A stretch of 63,638 bases of DNA from Euryarchaeota archaeon UBA443 (GCA_002499195.1 DAKS01000047.1:1-63638), one strand, 5' to 3'. Shown: positions 23,189 to 32,350, counted from the stretch's first letter. Notes: a model not told the origin generated them from the letters alone. A program made the numbers and translations.

Positions 23189-24379
23189 ATGTGGGTTAAA
23201 GATGAAATTATGGGAGCCTCTTTTGCCGATGCAAAAATAGGTCCTGACGGTTATTACAACACTGATATTGGAACGCCATTACCCGTTAGTGCCAGCGATC
23301 TGGAGCGCTTCATGTACTGTCCACTCTCATGGCAACTTGCGAAAGAAGGGGCATCTGGAGTTGGTGAAGCCGTTGAAGAAGGCGTTGAAAAGCACAAAGA
23401 AATCCATAATGAAATGAGTGATTTTCAAGAGGCTTTGATTCGCATGCGTCGTTCACTTCTCATTTGGTCATGGTGGTACGGCATCATCCTAGCCTTTGTC
23501 ATCGATGCGATTGCGTTCGTCTATATCGATGATGTAATGAATTCGCCAATTGAATTCGCAAAGGTCCTATCGATGTGGTCTGTTTCATGTCTTATTGCTG
23601 GAATTCTTTCAATCACCCTACCTTGGCGTAGTTGGCTTGATTTTGAACACGATATGAAGGAAATTCGTGAGGTGAAAAAACGGTTTGCATCGATTGGCTT
23701 GGAACCAACTTGGAGCCCAATTGGTTTCCTCGGAGGATGGTTTTCGGCAGGTAAAACCGAAGCAAGTTTGCTACTCGCTACAATCGTTATCGGAACCCAT
23801 TCCATCGCACTCGTCGCTGCTGAGGATCGAAGTCAAGCTGGATTTATTCTCATCGTCGTCGCCTTCATTTGGACATTTTTAGCAACATGGCAACTACAAC
23901 GCTCGCTCAAAGCAGAAAGCCAAATGATTGCCAGTCGGAAGAAGGTCGGATTTGAGGAAGGGACTGAATTGATTTATTCAGACAAGGACAATACCAGTAA
24001 TCTTCTGATCGATGATGTTTCAGGGCTTCGAGGAAGACCCGATCAAATCGTCATCATTGAAGGTGAATTCATCCCTGTGGAGCAAAAGACAGGACGAATT
24101 CCTAAGAAACCACATCAGTCTCATCGACTACAGCTTCTGGCATACATCTCATTAGTTGAAACGAGTACAGGTAAATCACCGCCATACGGTGTGCTTCGTT
24201 ATGGTGAGGACGATGTCCACCAAGTCTTCTGGGACCAACATGCCAAAGAACATCTTCGAGAGAGCATCGTCGAAGTTCAACGATTGATGGTCGAAGGCGA
24301 TGCGAAGCGAAATCACGAACGTGAAGGAAAGTGTCGAAATTGTAGCAGACGATATGCTTGCAATGAATCGCTTGTCTAA
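23189..24379 (+). CDS. Cas4-like PD-(D/E)XK nuclease with four inserted membrane helices
   Basis: A 396-aa protein of the Cas4/Dna2-type RecB nuclease family. N-terminal ASDLERFMYCPLSWQL gives the first cluster Cys, C44, with His candidates H69 and H73. The nuclease core follows at GRPD (D285), V-E-Q-K (E298, K300) and Q-L-L-A-Y (Q315, Y319). Three C-terminal Cys, C382, C385 and C391, complete a Cas4-type [4Fe-4S] site. Between His and core lie about 200 residues with four hydrophobic segments (about 89-112, 127-146, 190-212, 217-236), so the nuclease should be membrane-embedded. No cas genes or CRISPR array are nearby. Met8 at 23210 is an alternative start. Confidence 0.78.
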   Translation: MWVKDEIMGASFADAKIGPDGYYNTDIGTPLPVSASDLERFMYCPLSWQLAKEGASGVGEAVEEGVEKHKEIHNEMSDFQEALIRMRRSLLIWSWWYGIILAFVIDAIAFVYIDDVMNSPIEFAKVLSMWSVSCLIAGILSITLPWRSWLDFEHDMKEIREVKKRFASIGLEPTWSPIGFLGGWFSAGKTEASLLLATIVIGTHSIALVAAEDRSQAGFILIVVAFIWTFLATWQLQRSLKAESQMIASRKKVGFEEGTELIYSDKDNTSNLLIDDVSGLRGRPDQIVIIEGEFIPVEQKTGRIPKKPHQSHRLQLLAYISLVETSTGKSPPYGVLRYGEDDVHQVFWDQHAKEHLRESIVEVQRLMVEGDAKRNHEREGKCRNCSRRYACNESLV

Positions 24380-24927
24380 TCGACAATGCAAACGTCATCT
24401 TGAGGATAAATAGTACACGTGCGTGTTACATCAACGCTCAAAATAAAACTGTCTTGCTCCTCAAGGATTCCTGCTCCGGTTCCGACAATATTGATGTTCC
24501 ATTCACCAGAAATAAATTTACCATCTGATTCTGGATCAATCAATACGTAAGGGGCTGTTTTTGTCGTGTCGTGTGTGGCGTTGTACTTGATTTCTCCAGT
24601 TGCATCTGTAATGGTCACTTCAACTTCGCGAATATCAAAAATTTGAGGGAATTGATTGCGAAAATCACTCAAGAGAAAATCAGTTTTGAAATAAACACCA
24701 ATCTTAGCAACTTCAGAGTCGACTGTGAATTTTTCATTCCACTCTTCTTCGATTTCCCCACCGGAAAAGGAATACTCAATCAGGGTTGTTTCAATGGACG
24801 TATCTTGCTTAACATCACCACGCAGGTACTCCATGTACTCTCTTCCCTGAAGAAGACCAATACAACCAGATGTCGATAGAAGCAGCATCGAGAGGGCCAC
24901 GAAGACCGTCAACATCCGCTGCTGCAT
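24376..24927 (-). CDS. Secreted lipoprotein of unknown function
   Basis: A 183-aa lipoprotein. The start at 24927 (MQQRMLTVF) is chosen because it gives a normal signal with lipobox S-T-S-G-C (Cys22). The mature part is a beta-sandwich-like domain resembling secreted emp24/GOLD- or CBM-like folds in pattern only, with a Cys pair near the C-terminus (CTIYPQDDVC). No enzymatic motif is visible. It overlaps the stop of the Cas4-like gene by 4 nt at its 3-prime end. It lies 112 nt downstream of the zinc-ribbon surface protein on the same strand, possibly separated from it by a terminator. Confidence 0.6.
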   Translation of the reverse strand: MQQRMLTVFVALSMLLLSTSGCIGLLQGREYMEYLRGDVKQDTSIETTLIEYSFSGGEIEEEWNEKFTVDSEVAKIGVYFKTDFLLSDFRNQFPQIFDIREVEVTITDATGEIKYNATHDTTKTAPYVLIDPESDGKFISGEWNINIVGTGAGILEEQDSFILSVDVTRTCTIYPQDDVCIVD

Positions 24928-24962
24928 GGTTATGGCCAATCGACTCAACAATATGAAAATCA

Positions 24963-24975
24963 CCCCGTCACGGGG
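24963..24975 (-). terminator. Candidate hairpin terminator
   Basis: CCCCG-TCA-CGGGG forms a 5-bp all-GC stem. On the minus strand it is followed by GTGATTTTC, a weak T-tract. It lies between the large surface-protein gene and the lipoprotein gene, where a terminator for the former would be expected. Confidence 0.35.
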
Positions 24976-25075
24976 AAGCGTTCAAACGAATGATGTGTTT
25001 CAAGCAAAATGCCTGAATGACGCAATGATGACTCCGAGCGCAAGCGATGACGAACCCTATGAGTGCTGACAGGCA

Positions 25076-27895
25076 TCACTCGAATTTAGCACCACATGTA
25101 GGACATTCTTTCGCATCGGCCGGAATAACTGCACCACATGCGCCACAATCCGCTGTTTCAACATCAGATTCTTGCTTACGACGTGCTCGGCGACGAGGTT
25201 TTGCGTTCGTGGTCTTGTCACCATCTTCAACGGTAAGTGGCAATTCGGAATCATCTTCGAAAGCAAAGTCAGCACTCGCTTCTGTAATCTCATTTCCTGC
25301 AAGTGAACTGTCTGTGATGCCCATTCCGACAACAACCTTCTCTCCAGGCATGACACCTTCTTCACCTGTCAATTCGTAGAGATCGCCACGAATTTCTGCA
25401 TCGCTTGCAGAAAGTGTCGTCCAAGCGGCTCCATCTTTATCTTCACCATCATCCTTGAGCGATTTCATCTTGTCCTTAGTCGGTAAGAAAGCATCCAAGT
25501 CATGACCTTCAAACGATTCAGCGACCGTCTTTAATGTGGTAACGACTTGATTTTGCATCTCTTCAATCTCTTCTTCGGTCATATCTTCCATCGCAATTTC
25601 ATCCGCGTTTCGTAAATCATAAGCAGCTGTAACTTCTTGTTCAGCAGCAACAACGTTCTCATCCCATTCTTCCTCAAGATTCGCTTCATCGTAACCGAAT
25701 TCCTTCACTGCATCAGCAAAGTCTTCCGAACCACTAACGATTTCATTTTCATCTTCCTCGGGTAAAGAGATCAGTTCTTTCTCTTCTGGAACCTCGCGAA
25801 CACGTCGTTCTCGACGCTCGAAGAAGGAGGATACATCTTGTTCTGCACCACAATATGCACAATTCTCCATCAGGTCTGGAATGGATTCTCCACACTCATG
25901 ACATTCGTGGAATTGCGAACGAGCCTTACGTAGATTAAACGAACAATGCGGACACCGGTTTTCATCACCTTCAAGTTCTCCATCACAAGCCGGACAATAG
26001 TTGAAGATGTCACGTTCGACTTCCTCTTCTCGCTCTCGAGTGAGTATAACAGCACCGATGAGCACACCGATTAAAGCAAGAGCGCCGAAGAACATAAGCA
26101 GCGCAGTCCCTGTTCCATCGTTGTCACCGCCGCTCGCACCACTACCGTCAACAAATGCAGTAGAGAAGGAACGTTCGTAGGCATTTACTACCATTACATC
26201 AGATGGAACCAATTGAACGATCGACATCTTTCCTGAAGCTGTGAATGTGCATGAAACCTCCGCACGATCACCTGGATTTTCGATGCTCACGTCAATCGAA
26301 TCCCATGTGTTTTGGTTGTTTTTACATGTAAATGTCAGATCACCCGTGCCGCGAGTCGATTTAACATCTAGAGACATGGTGTATTTTTCGCCTGATTCAA
26401 GAGGGAAGGTCGCTACTTCTCCGCCCTCATCAACCAGTACCATTGAATCACCATCCCAACTTAGTTGCAGATTCGCTTCTACCTCCACCACGCCTGTTGC
26501 AACACTATTTGTGGGAACACGGTCATAGGAGCCTGTCGACGCCTTCCATTGTACATTAATCTCCGCTGTGTGTTGACCCAATACAGTACCATGGGATGTC
26601 GTATACGTGTAAACTTGTCCAGGATTAAGAGGGATTAGAGCCGACTCAAAGGTTTGTCCTTCCCAAGTGTAAAGGAAGGTACCTGAAACAGCTACATCGC
26701 CAGTATTTGTTGCCGTCATCGACCAATCAACGAACTCTCCTGCTGCTACAGTCGAGCGGTTCGCAAGAGCCAATGGATCGACGAAAACATCAGGAATCTC
26801 TGGGAGACTAAAGGTCGCAATGAGTTCATCATTATCTGTACTCTCTTGAGTAAATGATCCTGTCCCAAATGGATCGATGACCGCTGCAAGTGTGTACTGA
26901 CCTGTTGCCATTCCAGCAATGTCAGTACTGATAATGGTTGTAGTCCATTGTTGAGTACTGTACCCTGTTCCAGAAATCTGCACATCGAACGAGTTCAAGG
27001 AACGTACCAAAGAAGCACCTTCTCTGAATTCCAGTACCATAGGAACCGTTGTTGTTCCATCACCAGCCTCACGAGCTAGGACACCAGAAACAGTCCAGGG
27101 GCCGATCAATGATCCTTGTGTGGCGGTAATGGTCAAGTCCCCATCGTGCGACAAATCCATTCGAGGTTCGACGATAAGATCGATTGACAAGTTTTTACCT
27201 TGTTCCGAGGACTCCTGAATTACGTCCTGGCTATCCGGTGTAAGTTCGATTTGATACGATCCTGTTGATGGAGCAACAAAGGTGGTGTTTACCCAAGTTT
27301 CTGAGCCAGCAGTAATGGCATCAGTTGCAAGTTCGACGTCGCTCATAGAACCCGGGAAGCGAATTTCGAGGTGCGATGCAGGAGCATCTACGCTTCCAAT
27401 GTTGGCAATCTTTGTATTGAGTTCTACAGTATCACCTGAGTGAATCCCTGATGAAGGTGTCATGGTCGATTCAACGATGTGCAAATTTGAAAGCCCTTCA
27501 ACTGTGAAGGAATGGTAGAATGCATGCTCTGGGCCGTTATTGTAGGAGTAAGTTACCCAGAGTTTGTTTTCACCCTCTGCTAAACCATTCCAAGTTGCAG
27601 AAACCGTTTCAAAGTCACCTGCAGCAATGTCTACTGTTGACATCCAGAGACGAGTGCTTGGTGAAATTGCGTTTGCATAGAACGAATAATCAACGTTTGC
27701 AGCAAGTTGCGAATTTGTATTTTGAAGTGTTAACGAACCCGTGATTGAACCGCCTTCAGTTGGACTTGCAGGGAGAATGCTCAGGGTCTGTTCAGAAGCC
27801 TCCACACCATTGCTATCATACGAACTTGCTGGGACAACTGCGATAGATGTCAACATCAGGAGAACACAACAGATTGCGTATGCGCCTCTCGCCAT
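25076..27895 (-). CDS. Surface protein: CARDB-like repeats, membrane helix, cytosolic zinc ribbons
   Basis: A 939-aa type I membrane protein. A signal peptide (1-24) precedes several CARDB/Ig-like beta-sandwich repeats up to about residue 590, then a membrane helix at about 596-618. The cytosolic part of about 320 residues begins with two zinc ribbons (CPACDGELEGDENRCPHC near 632 and CHECGESIPDLMENCAYC near 664). A long acidic region follows, and a third C-terminal ribbon (CGACGAVIPADAKECPTCG) ends the protein. An outside adhesive or binding domain joined to inside zinc ribbons suggests transmembrane assembly or signalling (inference). It is divergent from another beta-sandwich surface protein. 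Confidence 0.75.
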   Translation of the reverse strand: MARGAYAICCVLLMLTSIAVVPASSYDSNGVEASEQTLSILPASPTEGGSITGSLTLQNTNSQLAANVDYSFYANAISPSTRLWMSTVDIAAGDFETVSATWNGLAEGENKLWVTYSYNNGPEHAFYHSFTVEGLSNLHIVESTMTPSSGIHSGDTVELNTKIANIGSVDAPASHLEIRFPGSMSDVELATDAITAGSETWVNTTFVAPSTGSYQIELTPDSQDVIQESSEQGKNLSIDLIVEPRMDLSHDGDLTITATQGSLIGPWTVSGVLAREAGDGTTTVPMVLEFREGASLVRSLNSFDVQISGTGYSTQQWTTTIISTDIAGMATGQYTLAAVIDPFGTGSFTQESTDNDELIATFSLPEIPDVFVDPLALANRSTVAAGEFVDWSMTATNTGDVAVSGTFLYTWEGQTFESALIPLNPGQVYTYTTSHGTVLGQHTAEINVQWKASTGSYDRVPTNSVATGVVEVEANLQLSWDGDSMVLVDEGGEVATFPLESGEKYTMSLDVKSTRGTGDLTFTCKNNQNTWDSIDVSIENPGDRAEVSCTFTASGKMSIVQLVPSDVMVVNAYERSFSTAFVDGSGASGGDNDGTGTALLMFFGALALIGVLIGAVILTREREEEVERDIFNYCPACDGELEGDENRCPHCSFNLRKARSQFHECHECGESIPDLMENCAYCGAEQDVSSFFERRERRVREVPEEKELISLPEEDENEIVSGSEDFADAVKEFGYDEANLEEEWDENVVAAEQEVTAAYDLRNADEIAMEDMTEEEIEEMQNQVVTTLKTVAESFEGHDLDAFLPTKDKMKSLKDDGEDKDGAAWTTLSASDAEIRGDLYELTGEEGVMPGEKVVVGMGITDSSLAGNEITEASADFAFEDDSELPLTVEDGDKTTNAKPRRRARRKQESDVETADCGACGAVIPADAKECPTCGAKFE

Positions 27896-27981
27896 GTTAA
27901 TTCGACGACATGCAAAGCACTTGAACCCATCTGGTCAGAACTCCATAAGACTAGGTTAATTCTCACAGAAGAAGGGGAGAT

Positions 27982-29814
27982 TTGAAGGATGGTTGCATTC
28001 CTAAGCAAAGCATGGGAGGAAGGGTTGTTGCGGTTAGCCTTGTCACCTTCCTTCTTCTTTCCATGCTCTCGGTTTCACCACCAGTGGCAACTCACCTCGA
28101 CATGGAAGAGAAATCTTTCAACACATCCGCAGTGAACATTGTCTTCTCAAATGGACCTGCTGAAGATGAATCCGTTACAGGATTGAAGACCATTGCCTTC
28201 AGCCTAACAGGTACAGGAACCATCGATTCAATCCTTGTTGAAATCGCTGAATTTGGCGGATCCTATTCCACGCTTACCAATCTCACTGGAACTCCTTGGT
28301 TGTTTAATTTCGATTCTACATCCCAAACAAACGGAACCTATACCCTTCGAGCCACAGGATGGGATTCCGCTGTTAGTGATGTCACCATAACCACCACTGA
28401 TGAATTCACTATCGACAATCAAGTCCCTGTAATTACAGCATTTACTGCCCTTTCACCCGATGTTGGGGCCGGTACAACAAGTTCTGATCGTGCTTGGTTC
28501 AATGTAAGCCAAACTGGGACAATAGAATTCAGATATGGAATATCAGATGATGATTTTGACCGTGCTACGTTGCAAAATGTACCAGGACCTGGAACACCAG
28601 CTACCGATGGCCCAACCTCTTTGTCTTACGGCTGGGACTGGAGCACTGGTTCATTTTCAGAAGGTACTTGGAATCCAAGACTCACAGTATTCGACAATTC
28701 GGGTTTGAGTAGTTCTGAAACGATTTTTATCGGTATCGACCGAAGTGGACCTGCGATGAACAGTGTGTTGATTGGTAATGGCAATGCATGGCAATCATCA
28801 AGTTCGGTAAACATCAACGGCATTCTTGATGCTGCCAATGATGGGACAGGAAGTGGTGTTGATTTCGTTGAACTACAAGTTGATGGTGGATCATGGACCT
28901 CTCTATCAAGCAATTCCCACACTCTAGAATTGAGTGAAGGCAACCACAGTATCTCATTACGGGCAACAGATCGTGTTGGAAACATTGGAAACACAATTTC
29001 TGAGACGATTCGCATCGATACATCGATGCCTGAACTTGTTGGCTGGACCGTTGATCCATTAACAACAGATTTGATTGGAACTGCAAACATTTCCTATTCG
29101 ACATATGACCTTCTTTCGGGGATTGATATCAGTGCTGTATCGTTACAATATGGATTTGATAGCAATGGTGTTGGATTAACTCCTGATCTTTCTGGCCAAT
29201 GGCTGGAACTTCCAGGTTCTGGACTCGACCGAGGATTGGCTATGGCCAACTGGGCGACGAAATCACGTCAATACCTCATGCTTCGAGCAACGATTGCAGA
29301 TGAAGCAGGGAACAGTGAAACTACTGAACCTCAGGCATTCCAAGTCATGCCTGGGCTTGATCTCTCGTGGAATGCAACTACAACGGATGTCGACCGATTG
29401 GTAGTCCGACCAGGCGAAACATTTGGCAATGTGACCATTACGGGCGAGTTGAGATCAAATCAAATCTATGCTGGTGCGGTCGTCGTTAGTTTAGAAGCTG
29501 CTCCAGCAGATCGTAGTGCAACTACACAATGGACCGTCATGAACGTTCAAACACTTCCAGCCGGTTCTCTTGGCGATGGTGTTGAAACTATTGAATGGTC
29601 CTACACGGTTCCAAACAGTGGCCAATATGACTTGCGTGTACGAATCGATCCGACCAACGTCATAGATGAAAACAGTGAGATCAACAACGACCACTACATG
29701 GTCGTTACTGGTGCAGATGTATCGAGTCCAGGTCTTGTTCCATCGTTCGCACCGACACTCACCGCATTGATTTGTGTCGGTTTCATTGTCGCATGGCTTC
29801 AACAACGAGATTGA
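27982..29814 (+). CDS. Surface protein with Ig-like/bacterial adhesin-type repeats and C-terminal anchor
   Basis: A 610-aa secreted protein. A signal sequence is followed by repeated Ig-like domains carrying motifs of bacterial cadherin-like repeats (DNQVPVITAF, IDRSGPAMNSV, IDTSMPELVGW), and a CARDB-like domain near residues 470-580. A single C-terminal membrane helix ends after R-D, with no zinc ribbon. The TTG at 27982 is the frame start, but the ATG at 28012 (MGGRVVAVSL) gives a tighter signal peptide and is a good alternative. The last 22 nt overlap the start of the Dim2-like gene. Confidence 0.7.
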   Translation: MKDGCIPKQSMGGRVVAVSLVTFLLLSMLSVSPPVATHLDMEEKSFNTSAVNIVFSNGPAEDESVTGLKTIAFSLTGTGTIDSILVEIAEFGGSYSTLTNLTGTPWLFNFDSTSQTNGTYTLRATGWDSAVSDVTITTTDEFTIDNQVPVITAFTALSPDVGAGTTSSDRAWFNVSQTGTIEFRYGISDDDFDRATLQNVPGPGTPATDGPTSLSYGWDWSTGSFSEGTWNPRLTVFDNSGLSSSETIFIGIDRSGPAMNSVLIGNGNAWQSSSSVNINGILDAANDGTGSGVDFVELQVDGGSWTSLSSNSHTLELSEGNHSISLRATDRVGNIGNTISETIRIDTSMPELVGWTVDPLTTDLIGTANISYSTYDLLSGIDISAVSLQYGFDSNGVGLTPDLSGQWLELPGSGLDRGLAMANWATKSRQYLMLRATIADEAGNSETTEPQAFQVMPGLDLSWNATTTDVDRLVVRPGETFGNVTITGELRSNQIYAGAVVVSLEAAPADRSATTQWTVMNVQTLPAGSLGDGVETIEWSYTVPNSGQYDLRVRIDPTNVIDENSEINNDHYMVVTGADVSSPGLVPSFAPTLTALICVGFIVAWLQQRD

Positions 29815-30584
29815 AAAAGAGTGGCGGGTGGCATTGGTACATGCGACAGGGGTTGCCACGTATTCCAAAGGACCGAATTGCGGTTCTTATTGGCTCGAAA
29901 GGGGCGACTGCGAAAGCGCTTCGTCAAGCATCGGGTGCTCAAGAATTTCACATCGATTCCGAATCCGGTGATGTTGAGGTTGTATGGGGAGAACCTGGTT
30001 CCTACGATCCAATCAAGGCGATGAAATTCCCTGATGTCATCAAAGCCATTGGCCGAGGTATGGCACCAAAGGCAGCCATTCGTTTACTTGATGATGATAA
30101 TTTCTTTGAAATGGTCGATCTGAAAGATTTCGTTGGTAAGCGTTCCCAGCAACAACGACGTATTCGTGCTCGAATCATCGGTAGTCAAGGAAAGATTAGA
30201 CAATTGATCGAAAGTCTCACCGATGTTGAAATTACAATATACAAGTCAACTGTTGTTTTGGTTGGAGATGCTGATGGTCTTGCCTTGGCTCGTCAAGCAG
30301 TGGAGATGATTGCGGGTGGTTCCGAGCATGGTAGTGTTCTTTCCTTCCTTGAACGAAGTCGTAAGCGAATGAAAATCGATAACCGTTCTCTCGAATATAT
30401 CGAAACACGTCAAGATGAGGGACGAATCGACGGATTTGATGGACTTGTACCAGGACTTGCAGACGTTTCTGAACGAAGAGGAAGACGCCTACGTGCAAGT
30501 CAAATCGATCCAAAGGACGATGAAGCCGTAGCAGCAATGATGGAAATGGCTGATGATGAATCAATAACATGGGAAGAGGAGTGA
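29793..30584 (+). CDS. Dim2/Krr1-like two-KH RNA-binding protein
   Basis: A 263-aa archaeal homologue of eukaryotic Dim2/Pno1, which binds the 3-prime end of pre-16S/18S rRNA during small-subunit maturation. Two KH domains are visible. The first has GxxG in AVLIGSKGATAKAL (about residues 31-44). The second has RARIIGSQGKIRQLIESLT (about 122-140) and the following VVLVGDADGLALAR. The C-terminal tail is basic, then acidic. Its convergent neighbour is Rio1, a known functional partner in ribosome maturation, with aIF1A next. The start at 29793 is preferred over a 7-residue extension. Confidence 0.88.
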   Translation: MASTTRLKKSGGWHWYMRQGLPRIPKDRIAVLIGSKGATAKALRQASGAQEFHIDSESGDVEVVWGEPGSYDPIKAMKFPDVIKAIGRGMAPKAAIRLLDDDNFFEMVDLKDFVGKRSQQQRRIRARIIGSQGKIRQLIESLTDVEITIYKSTVVLVGDADGLALARQAVEMIAGGSEHGSVLSFLERSRKRMKIDNRSLEYIETRQDEGRIDGFDGLVPGLADVSERRGRRLRASQIDPKDDEAVAAMMEMADDESITWEEE

Positions 30585-30585
30585 T

Positions 30586-31584
30586 TCACTCTTCCTCTTC
30601 TCGTTTTACAATATGAGAGAGGTCCATCTCAAGAACATCATACATTGCATCTGCAAGTTCAACCTCAATTCCGTTTTTGTTAGCCCATTCAACGAGACGA
30701 GTCACATCTCGAACGAGAAACTCCTTAGCCTTGGGGTGATGTTGAATCACACCTTGACCAACATCGATAACGATAGGAGCATTCCCATGCCAGAGAATAT
30801 TGAACGGTGAGAAATCACCGTGCACCAAATCGGCTTTTTGCCATGCAACAGCTAGAAATTCTAGCATCTCATCATAGACCGCTTGAGGATGTTCGATGCG
30901 AACATCTCGTAATTTCGGAGATGGTTGTGATTCCGTTCCAAGATAATCCATTACCAAGACATTCTTCTGAATGGCTAGGGGCTGAGGTACGGGAAGTCCC
31001 CATCGGTGAAGGCGCATGAGGTTACGATGCTCTTTGCGAACCCAAATGTCGACTAGATCTCGATGACGTCTTCTAAGTCCTCCAAATCGGGGATCGCCCT
31101 CAATATATTGCATCAAATTCTTGAAAACTGCATTCGAGGTATGAAAAATTTTGACCGCTACACTTCTTCCCTCTGGGTCTGTTCCATGGAAAACGTGAGC
31201 TTCTTTTCCGCGAGCGACTGGAAAGTCAAGCGTATCCAAAACACCCGCATTCATCAATTTGTAAAGGGACATGAGTGTTAATCGATCAAAGACCTGATCA
31301 AAGACTCGTCGGTCGACCCAATCGTAGGTTCCTCTCCCCATAGCACCTTGGATTCGGTTCTCGATTTTCTGGAACATTCGTTTGTTCTTATCATCTTTCA
31401 TCCAATTGTATTTACTGTCTTTCTTTGCAAGGCCGGACACAAATTTCGAAGTATGTTGCTCATCGTAATCATCGTCAGCCTGCTCTTCTTTGGAACGTTG
31501 ACGTCTGTTACGCTTACGACGTGTTTGTTTTCTCTGACGGGTGCGCTCAGTTAATTCATCCCAGTCATCACCAGAACGCGCCAT
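30586..31584 (-). CDS. rio1: RIO1-type serine/threonine protein kinase
   Basis: An atypical protein kinase/ATPase of 30S maturation (332 aa). The P-loop-like segment ARGKEAHVF, catalytic LVHGDFSPFNIL and metal-binding IDVGQGV match the RIO1 family. The N-terminal 45 residues are very basic (RQRKQTRRKRNRRQRSK), probably for rRNA contact. The C-terminus is acidic. The start at 31584 (MARSGDDW) is preferred over 5 upstream residues. It lies 54 nt downstream of aIF1A on the same strand and 1 nt from the end of the convergent Dim2-like gene. Confidence 0.92.
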   Translation of the reverse strand: MARSGDDWDELTERTRQRKQTRRKRNRRQRSKEEQADDDYDEQHTSKFVSGLAKKDSKYNWMKDDKNKRMFQKIENRIQGAMGRGTYDWVDRRVFDQVFDRLTLMSLYKLMNAGVLDTLDFPVARGKEAHVFHGTDPEGRSVAVKIFHTSNAVFKNLMQYIEGDPRFGGLRRRHRDLVDIWVRKEHRNLMRLHRWGLPVPQPLAIQKNVLVMDYLGTESQPSPKLRDVRIEHPQAVYDEMLEFLAVAWQKADLVHGDFSPFNILWHGNAPIVIDVGQGVIQHHPKAKEFLVRDVTRLVEWANKNGIEVELADAMYDVLEMDLSHIVKREEEE

Positions 31585-31638
31585 GTGAATGCCCCTCACG
31601 CTTTAATTTGTGTTCGATGAACTTCAACCCTTTGCCAC

Positions 31639-32298
31639 TCAAGCGAACAAAGCATCGATATCATCGTCATCATCGTCATCATCATCGAGTGGTTCAGGCT
31701 CTGGCATCTCTTCAACAACGGGTTTTTCTTCAACTGCTTCTTCCACATCATCTGAGCCAAACATATCGTCAACATCATCATCGTCATCATCTGAGCCAAA
31801 CATATCGTCAACATCTGCATCTTCTTCCTCAGCTTCTTCCTCAGGTACATCGGAGGACCCGAACAGATCATCACCAACATCACCATCATCATCGGTGCGT
31901 AAATTCATGCCAAACATGTCAACTACTTCTGGAAGAACCTTCTTTCGAGAGAGGTACATTGCTTGAGTCTTCGTATAACGATGCTTTACATCCGCCTTTG
32001 AATCTTGGAAATCCCATGGCCAAACGATGATCAAGTCCCCTTCACGAACCCATTGTCGGCGACGCATTTTACCGGGTATTCTTGCCATTCGTGTTTCACC
32101 GTCTGCACAGAGAACTGTGACACGACGTCCACCGAGAATCTCTTCAGCGAGGGCAAACATTTCGCCTTTGTAACCAAATTCACCCTTCGATTTTCCATCA
32201 TTTGGGAGTTTTACTCGAATTTTTCCTGGTGAACCTTCGGGATTTTCCAAGCGTGCGAGTTCTTCCTCGTCCACTTTTTCCTCACGACGTCGTCCCAT
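31639..32298 (-). CDS. eif1A: Translation initiation factor aIF1A with long acidic repeat tail
   Basis: A 219-aa initiation factor. Residues 1-120 are a complete archaeal aIF1A with the S1/OB fold (GRRVTVLCADGETRMARIPGKMRRRQWVREGDLIIVWPWDF). Residues 131-219 are an added, very acidic tail containing near-identical short motifs DDLFGS (143), VDDMFGSD (163) and VDDMFGSDD (176), ending D-I-D-A-L-F-A. Ordinary archaeal aIF1A is about 100-115 aa and lacks this tail. Eukaryotic eIF1A ends in an acidic D-I-D-D-I tail that contacts eIF5B. The gene lies 52 nt after nuoN and may be read from the nuo operon. Confidence 0.92.
   Translation of the reverse strand: MGRRREEKVDEEELARLENPEGSPGKIRVKLPNDGKSKGEFGYKGEMFALAEEILGGRRVTVLCADGETRMARIPGKMRRRQWVREGDLIIVWPWDFQDSKADVKHRYTKTQAMYLSRKKVLPEVVDMFGMNLRTDDDGDVGDDLFGSSDVPEEEAEEEDADVDDMFGSDDDDDDVDDMFGSDDVEEAVEEKPVVEEMPEPEPLDDDDDDDDDIDALFA
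31746..31822 (-). repeat. Direct repeat of about 31 nt in aIF1A tail
   Basis: Two copies of a segment containing CATCTGAGCCAAACATATCG, about 40 nt apart, encode the duplicated VDDMFGSDD motif of the aIF1A tail. Their near-identity at the nucleotide level suggests recent duplication or ongoing slippage. Confidence 0.6.
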
Positions 32299-32350
32299 AG
32301 GGTCTCACCATGTGCTTCGAGAGGCCAACCCTTCTTGAAGTCGCCCCTCA

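Noticed and set aside
23189..24379. Cas4-like protein as evidence for a CRISPR-Cas locus
   Set aside because: No other cas gene or repeat array is visible within the window; neighbours are uS2 and a lipoprotein.
31610..31966. Plus-strand Ser-rich frame of 118 aa
   Set aside because: It is the antisense reading of the Asp/Glu repeats in the aIF1A tail; GAT/GAC codons read backwards give ATC/GTC and TCA/TCG runs.
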